A DNA stretch of 28,892 bases from CAYOBW01 sp964402115 (GTDB taxonomy: Bacteria > Verrucomicrobiota > Kiritimatiellia > UBA8416 > CAYOBW01), in NCBI GenBank assembly GCA_964402115.1, contig CAYOBW010000064.1:1-28892 (forward strand), in the 5' to 3' direction. This document shows, piece after piece, positions 15,608 to 22,730 of this stretch. The position numbers and the translations under genes are program-made. Position 1 is the first letter of the stretch; each line of letters begins with the position of its first letter. The notes beneath the pieces are model-generated. The model saw only the letters and a list, made by a program, of their open reading frames with translations, searched no databases and was not told where the DNA came from.

Positions 15608-16750
15608 TTAATCCTCGGACGGTGCGTGGCTGGGTGGTGCAGGCGGGGCCTTGCGCTGTGCCTGTCGTCGCGCGATGTAGGCGTCCATGTCGCCGCCCGC
15701 GGCCTCGGCGGGATAGCGCGCCTGCAGAACCGCCCACGCCTTCGCGGCTTCGGCCTGGAGTGCGGCCCCGAACAGCCGCTCGACCGCCTCGCCGAGGAAA
15801 TTGCGGTAAGCGGTGTGCACGGCTTCGATCGGGAAGTGGTTGAGCGTGCGTTCGTAGGCGGTACACGCCGGGGGGAAGGCGGCGGGACAGAGCGAGGTCT
15901 GGTAGACGCCCTGCGTCGCGTCGTAGGTCAGCGTGCCCCTGCGAAAGGTGTCTGCCAGACTCTGGTACAGCATGCGCTCGCAGCCGAGATCGCGTCCGTT
16001 GCGGGTGCGCCGCAGCCCCTCGCTGGCCCAGTAAAGCGCGTGGGGCTGCGGCAGGCGCCAGTCGAGCGGACCGTAGCGCGTTTCTGCGGCGCGCATGCGG
16101 GCAACGTCCAGGCCGTAGGCTGCGCGCAGGCCGCCCGCCGCCGCGGCGTCCGTGCGCAGCCGCTCGTAGTCCGGCCGCGCGCCGCCCAGTGCGGCGGTCA
16201 TCAGCGCCGCCCACTGCCGTTTGTAGTGCAGGTGCGCCGTGTCGAGGTTGGCGCCGATCTTGTTCTGGAAGAGCCAGCCGAGGTCGCGGTAAAGCTCCGG
16301 GTCGTCCGGGTTGAGCACGATACCCTCGTCCCGCAGGAGGCGTATGCCGTTCTGCACCCAGCGCCAGCGGTCCTCGTCGTCGGCCATGACCGCGCTGATG
16401 TTGTAGGCCAGGTTCCAGGCGTGGAAACTCCAGATGGCGGTGGCGTACGGTTCGAGCTTCGTGATCCAGTCCGCGAGCTGCACGAGTTCGAAGTAGCGTC
16501 CCTCCTCCTGGAGCGTGGAGACCCTCAGCCAGAGCATGTCGGCGAGGATGCCTCGGAAGCCGCCGAGCATGACGGTCGTGAATGTGACCAGGGGCGGCGC
16601 CGGACGGTTGTTCGTCGCCGCCCGTCCCGCCGCGGGTTGTCCGGGATGCGCGAGCCGCACATGGAGCGCCCCGGCCGCCCACAAGGCCAGCGCGGCCGTG
16701 CCCAGCCAGGCCGCCCCGGACCAGCTTCTGCGGTGCGGGCGGCGCTTCAT
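15608..16750 (-). CDS. Membrane-anchored alpha-helical (TPR-like) protein of unknown function
   Basis: A 380-residue protein that I cannot assign to a named family. A basic N-terminus (MKRRPHRRSW) and one hydrophobic segment (about 12-30) suggest a signal anchor with the rest outside the cytoplasm. The body is rich in Trp, Tyr, Leu and Ala with helix-pair spacing. The best-conserved-looking segments are GGFRGILADMLWLRVS, ADWITKLEPYATAIWSFHAW, and NPDDPELYRDLGWLFQNKIG. These resemble TPR-like repeats that count neighbouring helices. The ATG at 16750 overlaps the permease stop by four bases (ATGA), so it is translationally coupled to the ABC transporter, and apbE follows after 14 bp. A role as an extracytoplasmic partner of the transporter is inferred from this coupling only. 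Confidence 0.7.
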   Translation of the reverse strand: MKRRPHRRSWSGAAWLGTAALALWAAGALHVRLAHPGQPAAGRAATNNRPAPPLVTFTTVMLGGFRGILADMLWLRVSTLQEEGRYFELVQLADWITKLEPYATAIWSFHAWNLAYNISAVMADDEDRWRWVQNGIRLLRDEGIVLNPDDPELYRDLGWLFQNKIGANLDTAHLHYKRQWAALMTAALGGARPDYERLRTDAAAAGGLRAAYGLDVARMRAAETRYGPLDWRLPQPHALYWASEGLRRTRNGRDLGCERMLYQSLADTFRRGTLTYDATQGVYQTSLCPAAFPPACTAYERTLNHFPIEAVHTAYRNFLGEAVERLFGAALQAEAAKAWAVLQARYPAEAAGGDMDAYIARRQAQRKAPPAPPSHAPSED

Positions 16751-18144
16751 GTTACACCTGCCCCGGCGATTTCGCGGCGCCGCAGCACCGCCCCGCCCAA
16801 AGAGCCAAGCACCGCCGGATACACCAGCACCAGCCAACCTGCGGCGCGCCCGACCATGCCCCACGCGACCAGGCGCCCGTCCGACAGGCGGTCCAGCGCG
16901 TCGAACTGCGTCACCGGGGCGACCAGCCAGCCCACCGCCCGCGCGGCCGCGCTGCTGGCGACGACCAGCAGGCCGGGTGGGGCGGCGTCGCGATGTTCAT
17001 CGTCGTGAGCCCCGGCGGGGCGCTCCGGATCGCTGGCGACGGCGAAGTAGCGGCCGGCAGCGGCCATGATGACCAGGGCGACCGCCGCCAGTGTGGCAAC
17101 CGGTGTCGAGAAGGCCGCGCTGGCAGCCAGGCCCAGCGCGGCAAGCAGGGCGAGGTAACCGAGTTGGACCAGCAGCGTGCGCGCGAGGTTGCCGGCGAAG
17201 CCTCCCGGCCGAAGCAGCAATTCAACGGGTCGGTCGGGGTCGAATACCGCCGTTCCGGCGGACTGCCGCGGCGCGTTCGTGAAACTGACCGCCAGTGTGG
17301 GGCCGGCCAGGAGCAGGGCAGGGGGCAAGGGCAGACGCTGCTCGCCGCCGTGACCCGCGACGACGGGTATGCGCAGGAGCGGCGGGGTGCCGGGCGGGCC
17401 GCACAGCCACGCGCCGTTGACAGGTTGCTGGGCATGCACCGAACGGCTGAGGCTGAACTGCATGACCGCGCGCGGGGGCGGGCCGTGACGCGGCGGGGAC
17501 GGTAGATCGATGAGCCATGTGCGCATCGTGCCGGGGGGGACGGTTGCGAGGCGGGCGCGGATCAGCCGGCGCAGCTCGGCGAGGGCCTCGGCTTCGGGCT
17601 GGTCGGGCGGAATCACGCCGCGGGCGGTGAGCGCGGCGTACTGGCGCCGGGCCTCCTCGGCCACCGGGGCGGGCCGGGGCGCCAGCGCCAGGCGGGCGCT
17701 GAGCAGCGTGGCGGCGAGTTCCTCCCTCTCGGCGGGCTGGGCCGGGGCGCGCCGGGCCACCCACTGCACGCGGACATAGACCGTCGCCCCGGCGGCGGCG
17801 AGGAGGCAGGCGTTCAGGGCGAGCAGCCCCAGCCAGGTCCCCCACCAGAGTTCGGTGCGCCGCACGGGCTTGACGACGAGCAGTTGCATCTGCCGGCCGG
17901 AGATGTCGCGCGCCAGGGCGCCGGCGGCCGTCCAGAGCGTCGCGCAGGCGAGGATGACCCAGGCCAGGCCCAGCGTGTAGTAGAGCAGGATGCGCACCTC
18001 GCCCGCGAGGGTGCCGTCACCCTTCAGGAGGTGGGGCAGGGCGGCGACAGTGAGAAGGAGGAGTGCCAGAAGACAGATAACGAGGCGCGAGCGGATCGTT
18101 GTGCGCACGGTGTGCAGGGCAATGGCCAGCAGGCGGCGCAGCAT
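16747..18144 (-). CDS. ABC-2 type transporter permease with large extracytoplasmic domain
   Basis: A 465-residue integral membrane protein. Hydrophobic helices are seen at about 21-38, 51-76 and 105-124. A long soluble stretch (about 125-330) rich in Pro, Arg and Ala follows, then another group of helices in the C-terminal third (LVQLGYLALLAALGLAASAAF, VATLAAVALVIMAAAGRYF, and a last pair near the end). This is the layout of ABC-2 permeases that carry an extracytoplasmic domain between helices. The substrate is unknown. The start ATG at 18144 lies 4 bp after the ATPase stop, and its stop overlaps the next gene by four bases. An upstream extension of the frame exists but covers the end of the ATPase gene. 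Confidence 0.85.
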   Translation of the reverse strand: MLRRLLAIALHTVRTTIRSRLVICLLALLLLTVAALPHLLKGDGTLAGEVRILLYYTLGLAWVILACATLWTAAGALARDISGRQMQLLVVKPVRRTELWWGTWLGLLALNACLLAAAGATVYVRVQWVARRAPAQPAEREELAATLLSARLALAPRPAPVAEEARRQYAALTARGVIPPDQPEAEALAELRRLIRARLATVPPGTMRTWLIDLPSPPRHGPPPRAVMQFSLSRSVHAQQPVNGAWLCGPPGTPPLLRIPVVAGHGGEQRLPLPPALLLAGPTLAVSFTNAPRQSAGTAVFDPDRPVELLLRPGGFAGNLARTLLVQLGYLALLAALGLAASAAFSTPVATLAAVALVIMAAAGRYFAVASDPERPAGAHDDEHRDAAPPGLLVVASSAAARAVGWLVAPVTQFDALDRLSDGRLVAWGMVGRAAGWLVLVYPAVLGSLGGAVLRRREIAGAGVT

Positions 18145-18148
18145 GGCT

Positions 18149-19069
18149 TCACCCCCGTCCTTCCGCGAGAAAGGGCGCGATGGCCGGGGCGGCGGCCGGG
18201 GTCGCACCGCCAGCGGCGTCCGCAACCACCTGCAGGAAGAACTGCTCGAGGTTCAACGCGGGGCGGTCGACCTCGGGCTCGACGCCGGCGACGGCGCGCA
18301 ACGCCTGCAGCGCCTGCTGCATCTGCCCGGCGGTCAGCGTCGGTACCGTGAGGCGGCAGCGATCGCTGCGGGTCAGGAGTTCGGACACGCCGCCCGCCGC
18401 CCGCACGCGGCCGTTGAAGAGGATGACGAGGCGCTGGCAGACGTCCTCCACATCGGCGAGGAGATGCGATGTCAGCAGGACTGTCTTCCCCAGTCGTGAT
18501 AGCGAGAGGATGAGATCCTTGACCTGCCGGCAGCCGAGGGGGTCGAGCCCGGACGTGGGTTCGTCGAGGATCACGAGCTGCGGGTCGTTGATGAGGGCCT
18601 GGGCCAGCCCCACGCGCCGTGCCATGCCCTTCGAGAACGCGCCGACGGGCCGGTCCGCCGCTTGCGTCAGCCCGGTCATGGCCAGAAGCTGGTCCACGCG
18701 TTCCCGGCGCGTGGCACGGTCGAGATTGAAAAGCTTGCCATAGAAGTCCAGCGTCTCGCGCGGGGTGAGGTAGTGGTAAAGGTACGACTCCTCCGGCAAG
18801 TAACCGATACGCTGCTTGACGGCGACGGCGTCAGGCGGTTGCCCGAGCACGGCCACCTCCCCGCTGGTCGCGCGCAGGAGACCGAGCAGGATCTTGATGG
18901 TCGTGCTCTTGCCGGAACCGTTGGGCCCGAGCAGGCCGAACACCTCGCCGGGGCCGACCGTGAGGTCGAGACCATCCACGGCCCGCACCGTCGGACGGCC
19001 CCAGAAGTCGCGGAACACCTTGGTCAACCCGCTTACGGCTACGGGGTTGGATGCGTTTGCCACGGACAT
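18149..19069 (-). CDS. ABC transporter ATP-binding protein
   Basis: A 306-residue ATPase of the CcmA/ABC-2 class. Walker A GPNGSGKST is at 48-56, the Q-loop region is around KQRIGYLPEE (85-94), the signature FSKGMARR (145-152) replaces LSGGQ as is usual in this class, and Walker B VILDEP (166-171) precedes the D-loop SGLDP. The switch His is in LLTSHLLADVE. A C-terminal extension of about 75 residues follows the nucleotide domain. It powers the permease encoded 4 bp downstream, and the two likely pair as homodimeric halves of one exporter. The start ATG at 19069 has GAGGAGA upstream. Its substrate is unknown; the linked ApbE and helical proteins suggest something at the cell envelope. Confidence 0.94.
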   Translation of the reverse strand: MSVANASNPVAVSGLTKVFRDFWGRPTVRAVDGLDLTVGPGEVFGLLGPNGSGKSTTIKILLGLLRATSGEVAVLGQPPDAVAVKQRIGYLPEESYLYHYLTPRETLDFYGKLFNLDRATRRERVDQLLAMTGLTQAADRPVGAFSKGMARRVGLAQALINDPQLVILDEPTSGLDPLGCRQVKDLILSLSRLGKTVLLTSHLLADVEDVCQRLVILFNGRVRAAGGVSELLTRSDRCRLTVPTLTAGQMQQALQALRAVAGVEPEVDRPALNLEQFFLQVVADAAGGATPAAAPAIAPFLAEGRG

Positions 19070-19142
19070 GCACGTCTCCTCGTCAGGGCATCAAGACTGC
19101 CGCAAGCGCCCGTCCCGCGCAATCAGAAAGCAGATGCAGAAG

Positions 19143-19442
19143 TCAGCCTCCACCATCCGCAAACGGCAGGCCTGCAAGAGCATCTCCGGCAGAGAGCGTC
19201 TCAATCTCGCTGAAAGGGGCGAAGTCCGCGGGGTTCTGCGTGATGAGCGTGGACATGCCATGCTCCAGCATGGTTGCCGCTAGATTGGCGTCGTGGATGC
19301 GCTTGCCCGACAGGTCGTGGGCAAGGATCAGTTCGCGCAGCCGCTGCGCGACAGCCACCGTTTCGTCGTAGAACGCAAGCCGTCTGAGAAACGTATTCAC
19401 GTTCGTATCGACGAATAGCACGTCACCGACCTTGATTGTCAT
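19143..19442 (-). CDS. PIN-domain toxin (VapC/FitB-like), apparently shortened by an internal deletion
   Basis: A 99-residue protein with both ends of a PIN nuclease. FVDTNV (10-15) carries the first catalytic Asp (D12). A normal C-terminal half follows at once: FYDETVAV, LSGKRIHDANLAATML with an Asp at 51, and LITQNPADF with an Asp at 73. PIN toxins usually have about 130-145 residues, and the middle part, with the second acidic residue in a short helix, is missing between residues about 18 and 24. The frame is kept, so the gene is translatable, but RNase activity is doubtful. The start overlaps the antitoxin end by 20 bp, as in intact toxin-antitoxin pairs. It could be a decaying toxin, a non-catalytic partner, or a natural short PIN variant. 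Confidence 0.72.
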   Translation of the reverse strand: MTIKVGDVLFVDTNVNTFLRRLAFYDETVAVAQRLRELILAHDLSGKRIHDANLAATMLEHGMSTLITQNPADFAPFSEIETLSAGDALAGLPFADGGG

Positions 19443-19653
19443 AGATATCGACCCTGCTCCACGTTTCGGTCCGCCCTATTTTGACTGTCACGAGATGGAT
19501 CTTGTCACTTTCCGTATCCGGAGGAGCCAGTCGAGCGGCCCGGTCCAGAACCTCCCGCAATTCACCCTGAAGCGACCTGTGATGACTGGGTGCCAACCGC
19601 TTCAACGCGCTGAGAGTTCCGGGTCCAACATCTCTGATATGTGGCGCATTCAT
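19423..19653 (-). CDS. FitA-like antitoxin (ribbon-helix-helix type)
   Basis: A 76-residue protein. Residues 13-43 (TLSALKRLAPSHHRSLQGEL with EVLDRAARL after it) match the ribbon-helix-helix core of FitA/StbC antitoxins, which bind their own promoter as dimers. The remaining C-terminal ~30 residues, which would neutralise the toxin, include a hydrophobic VTVKIGR segment. Its stop overlaps the toxin start by 20 bp, so the two are one unit. No ribosome site is seen before the ATG at 19653, and the predicted -10 box ends seven bases upstream, so this mRNA may be leaderless. It is likely to be autoregulated at the GGTA repeats in the promoter. Confidence 0.8.
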   Translation of the reverse strand: MNAPHIRDVGPGTLSALKRLAPSHHRSLQGELREVLDRAARLAPPDTESDKIHLVTVKIGRTETWSRVDIYDNQGR

Positions 19654-19659
19654 ACTGAT

Positions 19660-19688
19660 ACCGTAATGCTACCAATGAGATGCGTCAA
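19660..19688 (-). promoter_or_regulatory. Candidate promoter of the toxin-antitoxin pair
   Basis: On the minus strand, TTGACG (19683-19688) is followed after 17 bp by TACGGT (19660-19665), a modest -10. Two GGTA direct repeats, seven bases apart, lie across the spacer and -10 and could be antitoxin half sites. The transcript would begin at or next to the antitoxin ATG. Confidence 0.3.
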
Positions 19689-20000
19689 ACACGATGGCTG
19701 ATGCTCCGGTTCTGGAAACCCCCTTCCAAGTGGCGCCGTGCTGGAGTCCCTGCCAAATCCGTTGTGTCGCGGGGTACTTGATTCTAAAAAGGGAGTAGCC
19801 CCCACTTTTTCTCTGCACATGCACATCACCGTACCAATGGGGACGCGGGCCTTTCGCCAGTCTCCCTCTCCCCGGCGGGGAGAGGGTCGGGGTGAGGGGC
19901 CGCAGTCCCATGCGGAACCGCGGAAATGCAGAACACCCAACGCAGAATGTCAAAGGAAACTCGGACATTCGGAGATCTTGCTTCGTCAATCCGGGCGTTT
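19689..20000. other. Gene-poor intergenic stretch with a dispersed repeat
   Basis: Short open frames exist here on both strands but none has a family signature, a ribosome site or a normal composition. The central part holds the CCCTCTCCCC palindrome annotated separately. Next to it, around 19925-19960, is a simple-sequence-like stretch (repeating AGAACNC and CGCAGAATG units) of the kind that often flanks such repeats. I see no gene. Confidence 0.5.
19864..19902. repeat. Dispersed palindromic repeat (CCCTCTCCCC/GGGGAGAGGG type)
   Basis: CCCTCTCCCC (19864-19873) and GGGGAGAGGG (19877-19886) form a perfect 10-bp stem with a GGC loop, followed by TCGGGGTGAGGGG. In one frame it reads PSPRRGEGRGEGP, a peptide often seen in mis-annotated short proteins, because this repeat is scattered through many bacterial genomes. 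It lies between the toxin-antitoxin pair and the HAD gene. It may act as a bidirectional transcription stop, but there is no T run. Confidence 0.8.
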
Positions 20001-20639
20001 TCACGGCGCCGGGAAAGCGGACCGGATGGCTTCCCAGTCGGGGAAGCGGGGCAGGGGGCGTGGGCCGTTCCCGGGAATCACAACGTTCCAGGGGCGGGCC
20101 ATGACGGCGACGGGCATCTGCATGTCGTCGGCCAGGAAGGCGATCATCCGCGGCGCGTCGTCCACCGCCAGGGCGTAGCGGCGGGTGCGGAACTCGTCCA
20201 AGGTGAGCGATCGATCACCGGGGGCGTCGCCGTGGCGGTTGTACTTGTCCAGGAAGGTGAGTGCCGTGCAGGGCACGCCGTGGCGCCTCAGCCACTCCTC
20301 GGAGGTGGCGCGCGTGGCGGGCGGGCGACCGGTGACGACCTCGATGGCGTAGCCGTCGGTGGCCCAGCGGTTCAGCGTCTCGACGGCGCCCGGCAGCGGT
20401 TGCATCCCGAGCAGCGCCTCGGGTTGGTGGGCGACCTCCATGAGGTGTTCCAGGTCCGCCGGGGGCAGGCCGAAGGAGTCGGCCAGGTTGAATGAGAAGA
20501 TATCAGCGAAGGCCACCTGCTTGCCGAACTCGCGTGCGAGCAGGCCGGTGAGCGCACTGGCCGTCTCGCATAGCACATCGTCGAAATCCACGTAAATGCA
20601 GCGCGCATGGCTCGGCGCCTGCGGCAACGGTTGTCTCAT
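20001..20639 (-). CDS. HAD-superfamily hydrolase (5'(3')-nucleotidase-like)
   Basis: A 212-residue HAD-fold phosphatase. Motif I is YVDFDDVLCET (nucleophile D18, acid/base D20), motif II is VVTGRPPATR near residue 103, a Lys in LDKYNRHG serves as the motif III candidate, and motif IV is YALAVDDAPRMI near 157. The short insert after motif I and the overall size fit the small deoxynucleotidase-like group and its uncharacterised relatives. The substrate is unknown. ATG at 20639 has GGAGAG eight bases upstream. The gene is divergent from folC with a 119-bp gap, and its 3' end meets the repeat-rich stretch. No signal peptide is seen, so it is cytoplasmic. Confidence 0.82.
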   Translation of the reverse strand: MRQPLPQAPSHARCIYVDFDDVLCETASALTGLLAREFGKQVAFADIFSFNLADSFGLPPADLEHLMEVAHQPEALLGMQPLPGAVETLNRWATDGYAIEVVTGRPPATRATSEEWLRRHGVPCTALTFLDKYNRHGDAPGDRSLTLDEFRTRRYALAVDDAPRMIAFLADDMQMPVAVMARPWNVVIPGNGPRPLPRFPDWEAIRSAFPAP

Positions 20640-20727
20640 AGGCTCTCCATGGGGCTTGGATCATGCACAGCCCTGAAAGGCGACGCAAGCGTGAAGGTTC
20701 ATTTAAGAATGTTTCTTGAGGCTTGCT

Positions 20728-20745
20728 CCGGGGGCGGGTCCCCGG
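20728..20745 (+). repeat. GC-rich hairpin just before folC
   Basis: CCGGGG and CCCCGG form a perfect 6-bp stem around GCGGGT, 13 bp before the chosen GTG start. It could lie in the folC leader and hinder ribosome access or, if an upstream TTG start is used, be coding. Its role is unknown. Confidence 0.35.
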
Positions 20746-20758
20746 TACCCTGCGTGGC

Positions 20759-22072
20759 GTGAAAGGCGAGGCAACAGGGCGGCTGCTCGAGACGTTCTAC
20801 CAGCGGCGCAACTTCGGGATCAAACTGGGCTTGGACGTCATGGAGGCGCTGCTTGCTGACCTGGGCCATCCCGAGCGCGAGTTTGCGGTTGTACACGTGG
20901 CGGGCACGAACGGCAAGGGCTCCGTCTGCGCCCTGTTGCAGTCCATTTTCTCGACCGCGGGCATTCGCACCGGCCTCTACACCTCCCCGCACCTCGTGCG
21001 CTTCAACGAGCGCTGTCGCGTGGACTGGACGGATGTGGACGACGCGGCGTTGACCGATCTGGTGTGCAGGGTCGAGACGGCGGCTGCGCGCGTGGCGCGC
21101 GAGGCGGGTCGTGAAGCGACCTTCTTCGAATGCGCGACCGCGTTAGCCTTCGAGCATTTCCGGCGGCAGGCGGTGCAGATCGCGGTCGTCGAGACCGGCC
21201 TGGGCGGGCGCTTGGACGCGACCAACGTCGTGCGTCCGCTGGTGTCGGTCATCACCGGCATCGCACTGGAACATACCCAGCACCTGGGCGACACCGTCGA
21301 GGCCATCGCGGCCGAGAAGGGCGGGATCGTGAAGGCGGGGCGCCCGGTCGTGCTCGGGCGCATGGACGAGCCGGCCACGGCCGTGCTGCGCAAGCTGGCG
21401 GCGTCCCAGGGAAGCCCGCTTGTCGAGGCCGGCGACAGCGTGAGCGTCACGGCGGGCGAGACGGGCCTGGACGGGCAGGTGGTGCGCGCGGAGACGGCGA
21501 GCTTGTCGTACGGTTCGTTGCGCCTGCCGCTGCTGGGCGTGCATCAGGCGGATAACCTCGCCATGGCGCTGGCCGTGCTTGAAGTGCTGGCGGATTGCGC
21601 GGGTTTCCGGATTCCGGTGGACCAGGTGCGGGAGGGCGTGGGCCGTGTCCGTTGGGCCGGACGCTGCCAGGTCGTGCGACGGGATCCACCGCTCATTCTC
21701 GACGGCGCGCACAATCCGCAGGCTGGCGGCGTGCTGGCTGATACCTTGCGTGTGTTGTTGAAGGGGCAACCGCTGGGACTGGTAGTCGGCATGTGTGCCG
21801 ACAAGGACATCGCCGGGTTCCTGCGCAAGTTCACCCGGCAGGGACGCCGGCTTTGGGCCGTGCCTTTCGCGGACGAACGCAGCGCCGACCCTGAGTCGCT
21901 CGTCCGCGCCGCGTCTTCGCTCCGGTGCAGCATGCAAATGCAGGTGGCGTCTTTGCCCGTCGCGCTGGCGGAGTCCGAGGCCTGGGCGCGGCAGGAGGGC
22001 GGGGCGGTCTGCGTGACGGGGTCGTTGTTCCTCATCGGGGAGGCGTTGCAGGCGTTGGGCGTGCAGCCCTGA
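20759..22072 (+). CDS. folC: Bifunctional folylpolyglutamate synthase / dihydrofolate synthase
   Basis: A 437-residue Mur-ligase-fold enzyme that adds glutamate to dihydropteroate and then further glutamates to reduced folates in the cytoplasm. The family start RRNFGIKLGLDVMEALL is followed by the ATP loop HVAGTNGKGS (47-55), the partner motif TSPHLVRFNERC, the FETGLGGRLDATNV-type segment (here VETGLGGRLDATNV), GIALEHTQHLG and the C-terminal ILDGAHNPQAGG. Length is normal. The start is uncertain: GTG at 20759 is close to the usual N-terminus, while an in-frame TTG at 20723 would add 12 Arg/Gly-rich residues; neither has a clear ribosome site. NUDIX follows after 30 bp on the same strand. It is divergent from the HAD gene. 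Confidence 0.95.
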   Translation: MKGEATGRLLETFYQRRNFGIKLGLDVMEALLADLGHPEREFAVVHVAGTNGKGSVCALLQSIFSTAGIRTGLYTSPHLVRFNERCRVDWTDVDDAALTDLVCRVETAAARVAREAGREATFFECATALAFEHFRRQAVQIAVVETGLGGRLDATNVVRPLVSVITGIALEHTQHLGDTVEAIAAEKGGIVKAGRPVVLGRMDEPATAVLRKLAASQGSPLVEAGDSVSVTAGETGLDGQVVRAETASLSYGSLRLPLLGVHQADNLAMALAVLEVLADCAGFRIPVDQVREGVGRVRWAGRCQVVRRDPPLILDGAHNPQAGGVLADTLRVLLKGQPLGLVVGMCADKDIAGFLRKFTRQGRRLWAVPFADERSADPESLVRAASSLRCSMQMQVASLPVALAESEAWARQEGGAVCVTGSLFLIGEALQALGVQP

Positions 22073-22102
22073 GACAGGTTGTCAGGCGCGAAAGGGAGAG
22101 AC

Positions 22103-22594
22103 ATGGGCGACAGGCGGGTGCTGGAGATTCTGACGAGGGGTGTCTACCTGGTGCAGGGGTATGTGCTGCTGTGTCATACGAAGGGCGCCCGCAACACCTA
22201 CCTGCCCGGCGGCCATGTCGAGTTCGGCGAAGCCGCGACGGCGGCCCTTGCCCGCGAGATCCGCGAGGAGCTGGGCCTCGGCTCTCGCGTGGGGCGGTTC
22301 ATGGGTGCGGTGGAGCATGCGTTCGACCAGCGCGGAACGCCGCACTGCGAACTGAACCTGGTCTTCCGCCTGTTCATCCCGGGCGTGACGCCGGCAGCGG
22401 CGCCGCGCGCGGAGGAATCCTACATCGAGTTCCTGTGGGCACCCCTTGAGACGCTTGGTGCGGCACGCCTCGAGCCGGCCGTGCTGTGCGCCGCCCTTCC
22501 AGCCTGGCTGCGCGGCCGCGGCAACCGGTGGGGCAGCACGCTGGCTGGTCGGTCGCTGCCGGCGCCCCCGCCTGGCCGGCCAAAAGCTTCTTGA
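22103..22594 (+). CDS. NUDIX hydrolase
   Basis: A 163-residue nucleoside-diphosphate-linked hydrolase. A complete Nudix box is present from G37 to L59: GHVEFGE, seven residues, then REIREELGL, which binds the Mg ion that catalyses phosphoanhydride cleavage. The N-terminal strand TRGVYLVQGYVLLCHTKG and the C-terminal ESYIEFLWAPLETL complete the fold. The last ~25 residues are Pro/Gly/Arg-rich and probably disordered. The substrate cannot be read. The ATG at 22103 has GGGAGA four bases upstream of the codon and starts the domain; an earlier TTG would add eight residues without family likeness. It lies 30 bp after folC, where a pyrophosphohydrolase could serve dihydroneopterin triphosphate turnover in folate synthesis, but that is only context. 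Confidence 0.9.
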   Translation: MGDRRVLEILTRGVYLVQGYVLLCHTKGARNTYLPGGHVEFGEAATAALAREIREELGLGSRVGRFMGAVEHAFDQRGTPHCELNLVFRLFIPGVTPAAAPRAEESYIEFLWAPLETLGAARLEPAVLCAALPAWLRGRGNRWGSTLAGRSLPAPPPGRPKAS

Positions 22595-22621
22595 GAGATG
22601 TGACACGCGCAGGACGATGGC

Positions 22622-22649
22622 TTGACATCACGTGGAAAGGGACGCTAAT
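22622..22649 (+). promoter_or_regulatory. Promoter of the response regulator gene
   Basis: TTGACA (22622-22627) and GCTAAT (22644-22649) are separated by 16 bp; GCTAAT matches four of six -10 positions. The start codon at 22731 is about 75 bp downstream and has AGGAGG (22719-22724), the best ribosome site in the window, six bases before it. Confidence 0.5.
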
Positions 22650-22730
22650 CTACGACATCTTTCTCGGTTGGGCGCAGACGAGGGGTTGCGCATGGGCGTG
22701 AACCCGTTGACGTGGCGCAGGAGGTTGAAA

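Noticed and set aside
15626..17008. 460-codon plus-strand frame opposite the helical protein and the permease
   Set aside because: It crosses two translationally coupled minus-strand genes and has no motif.
19650..20004. Small minus-strand open frames in the repeat-rich region
   Set aside because: Their products are translations of the dispersed repeat (PSPRRGEG-type) without ribosome sites.
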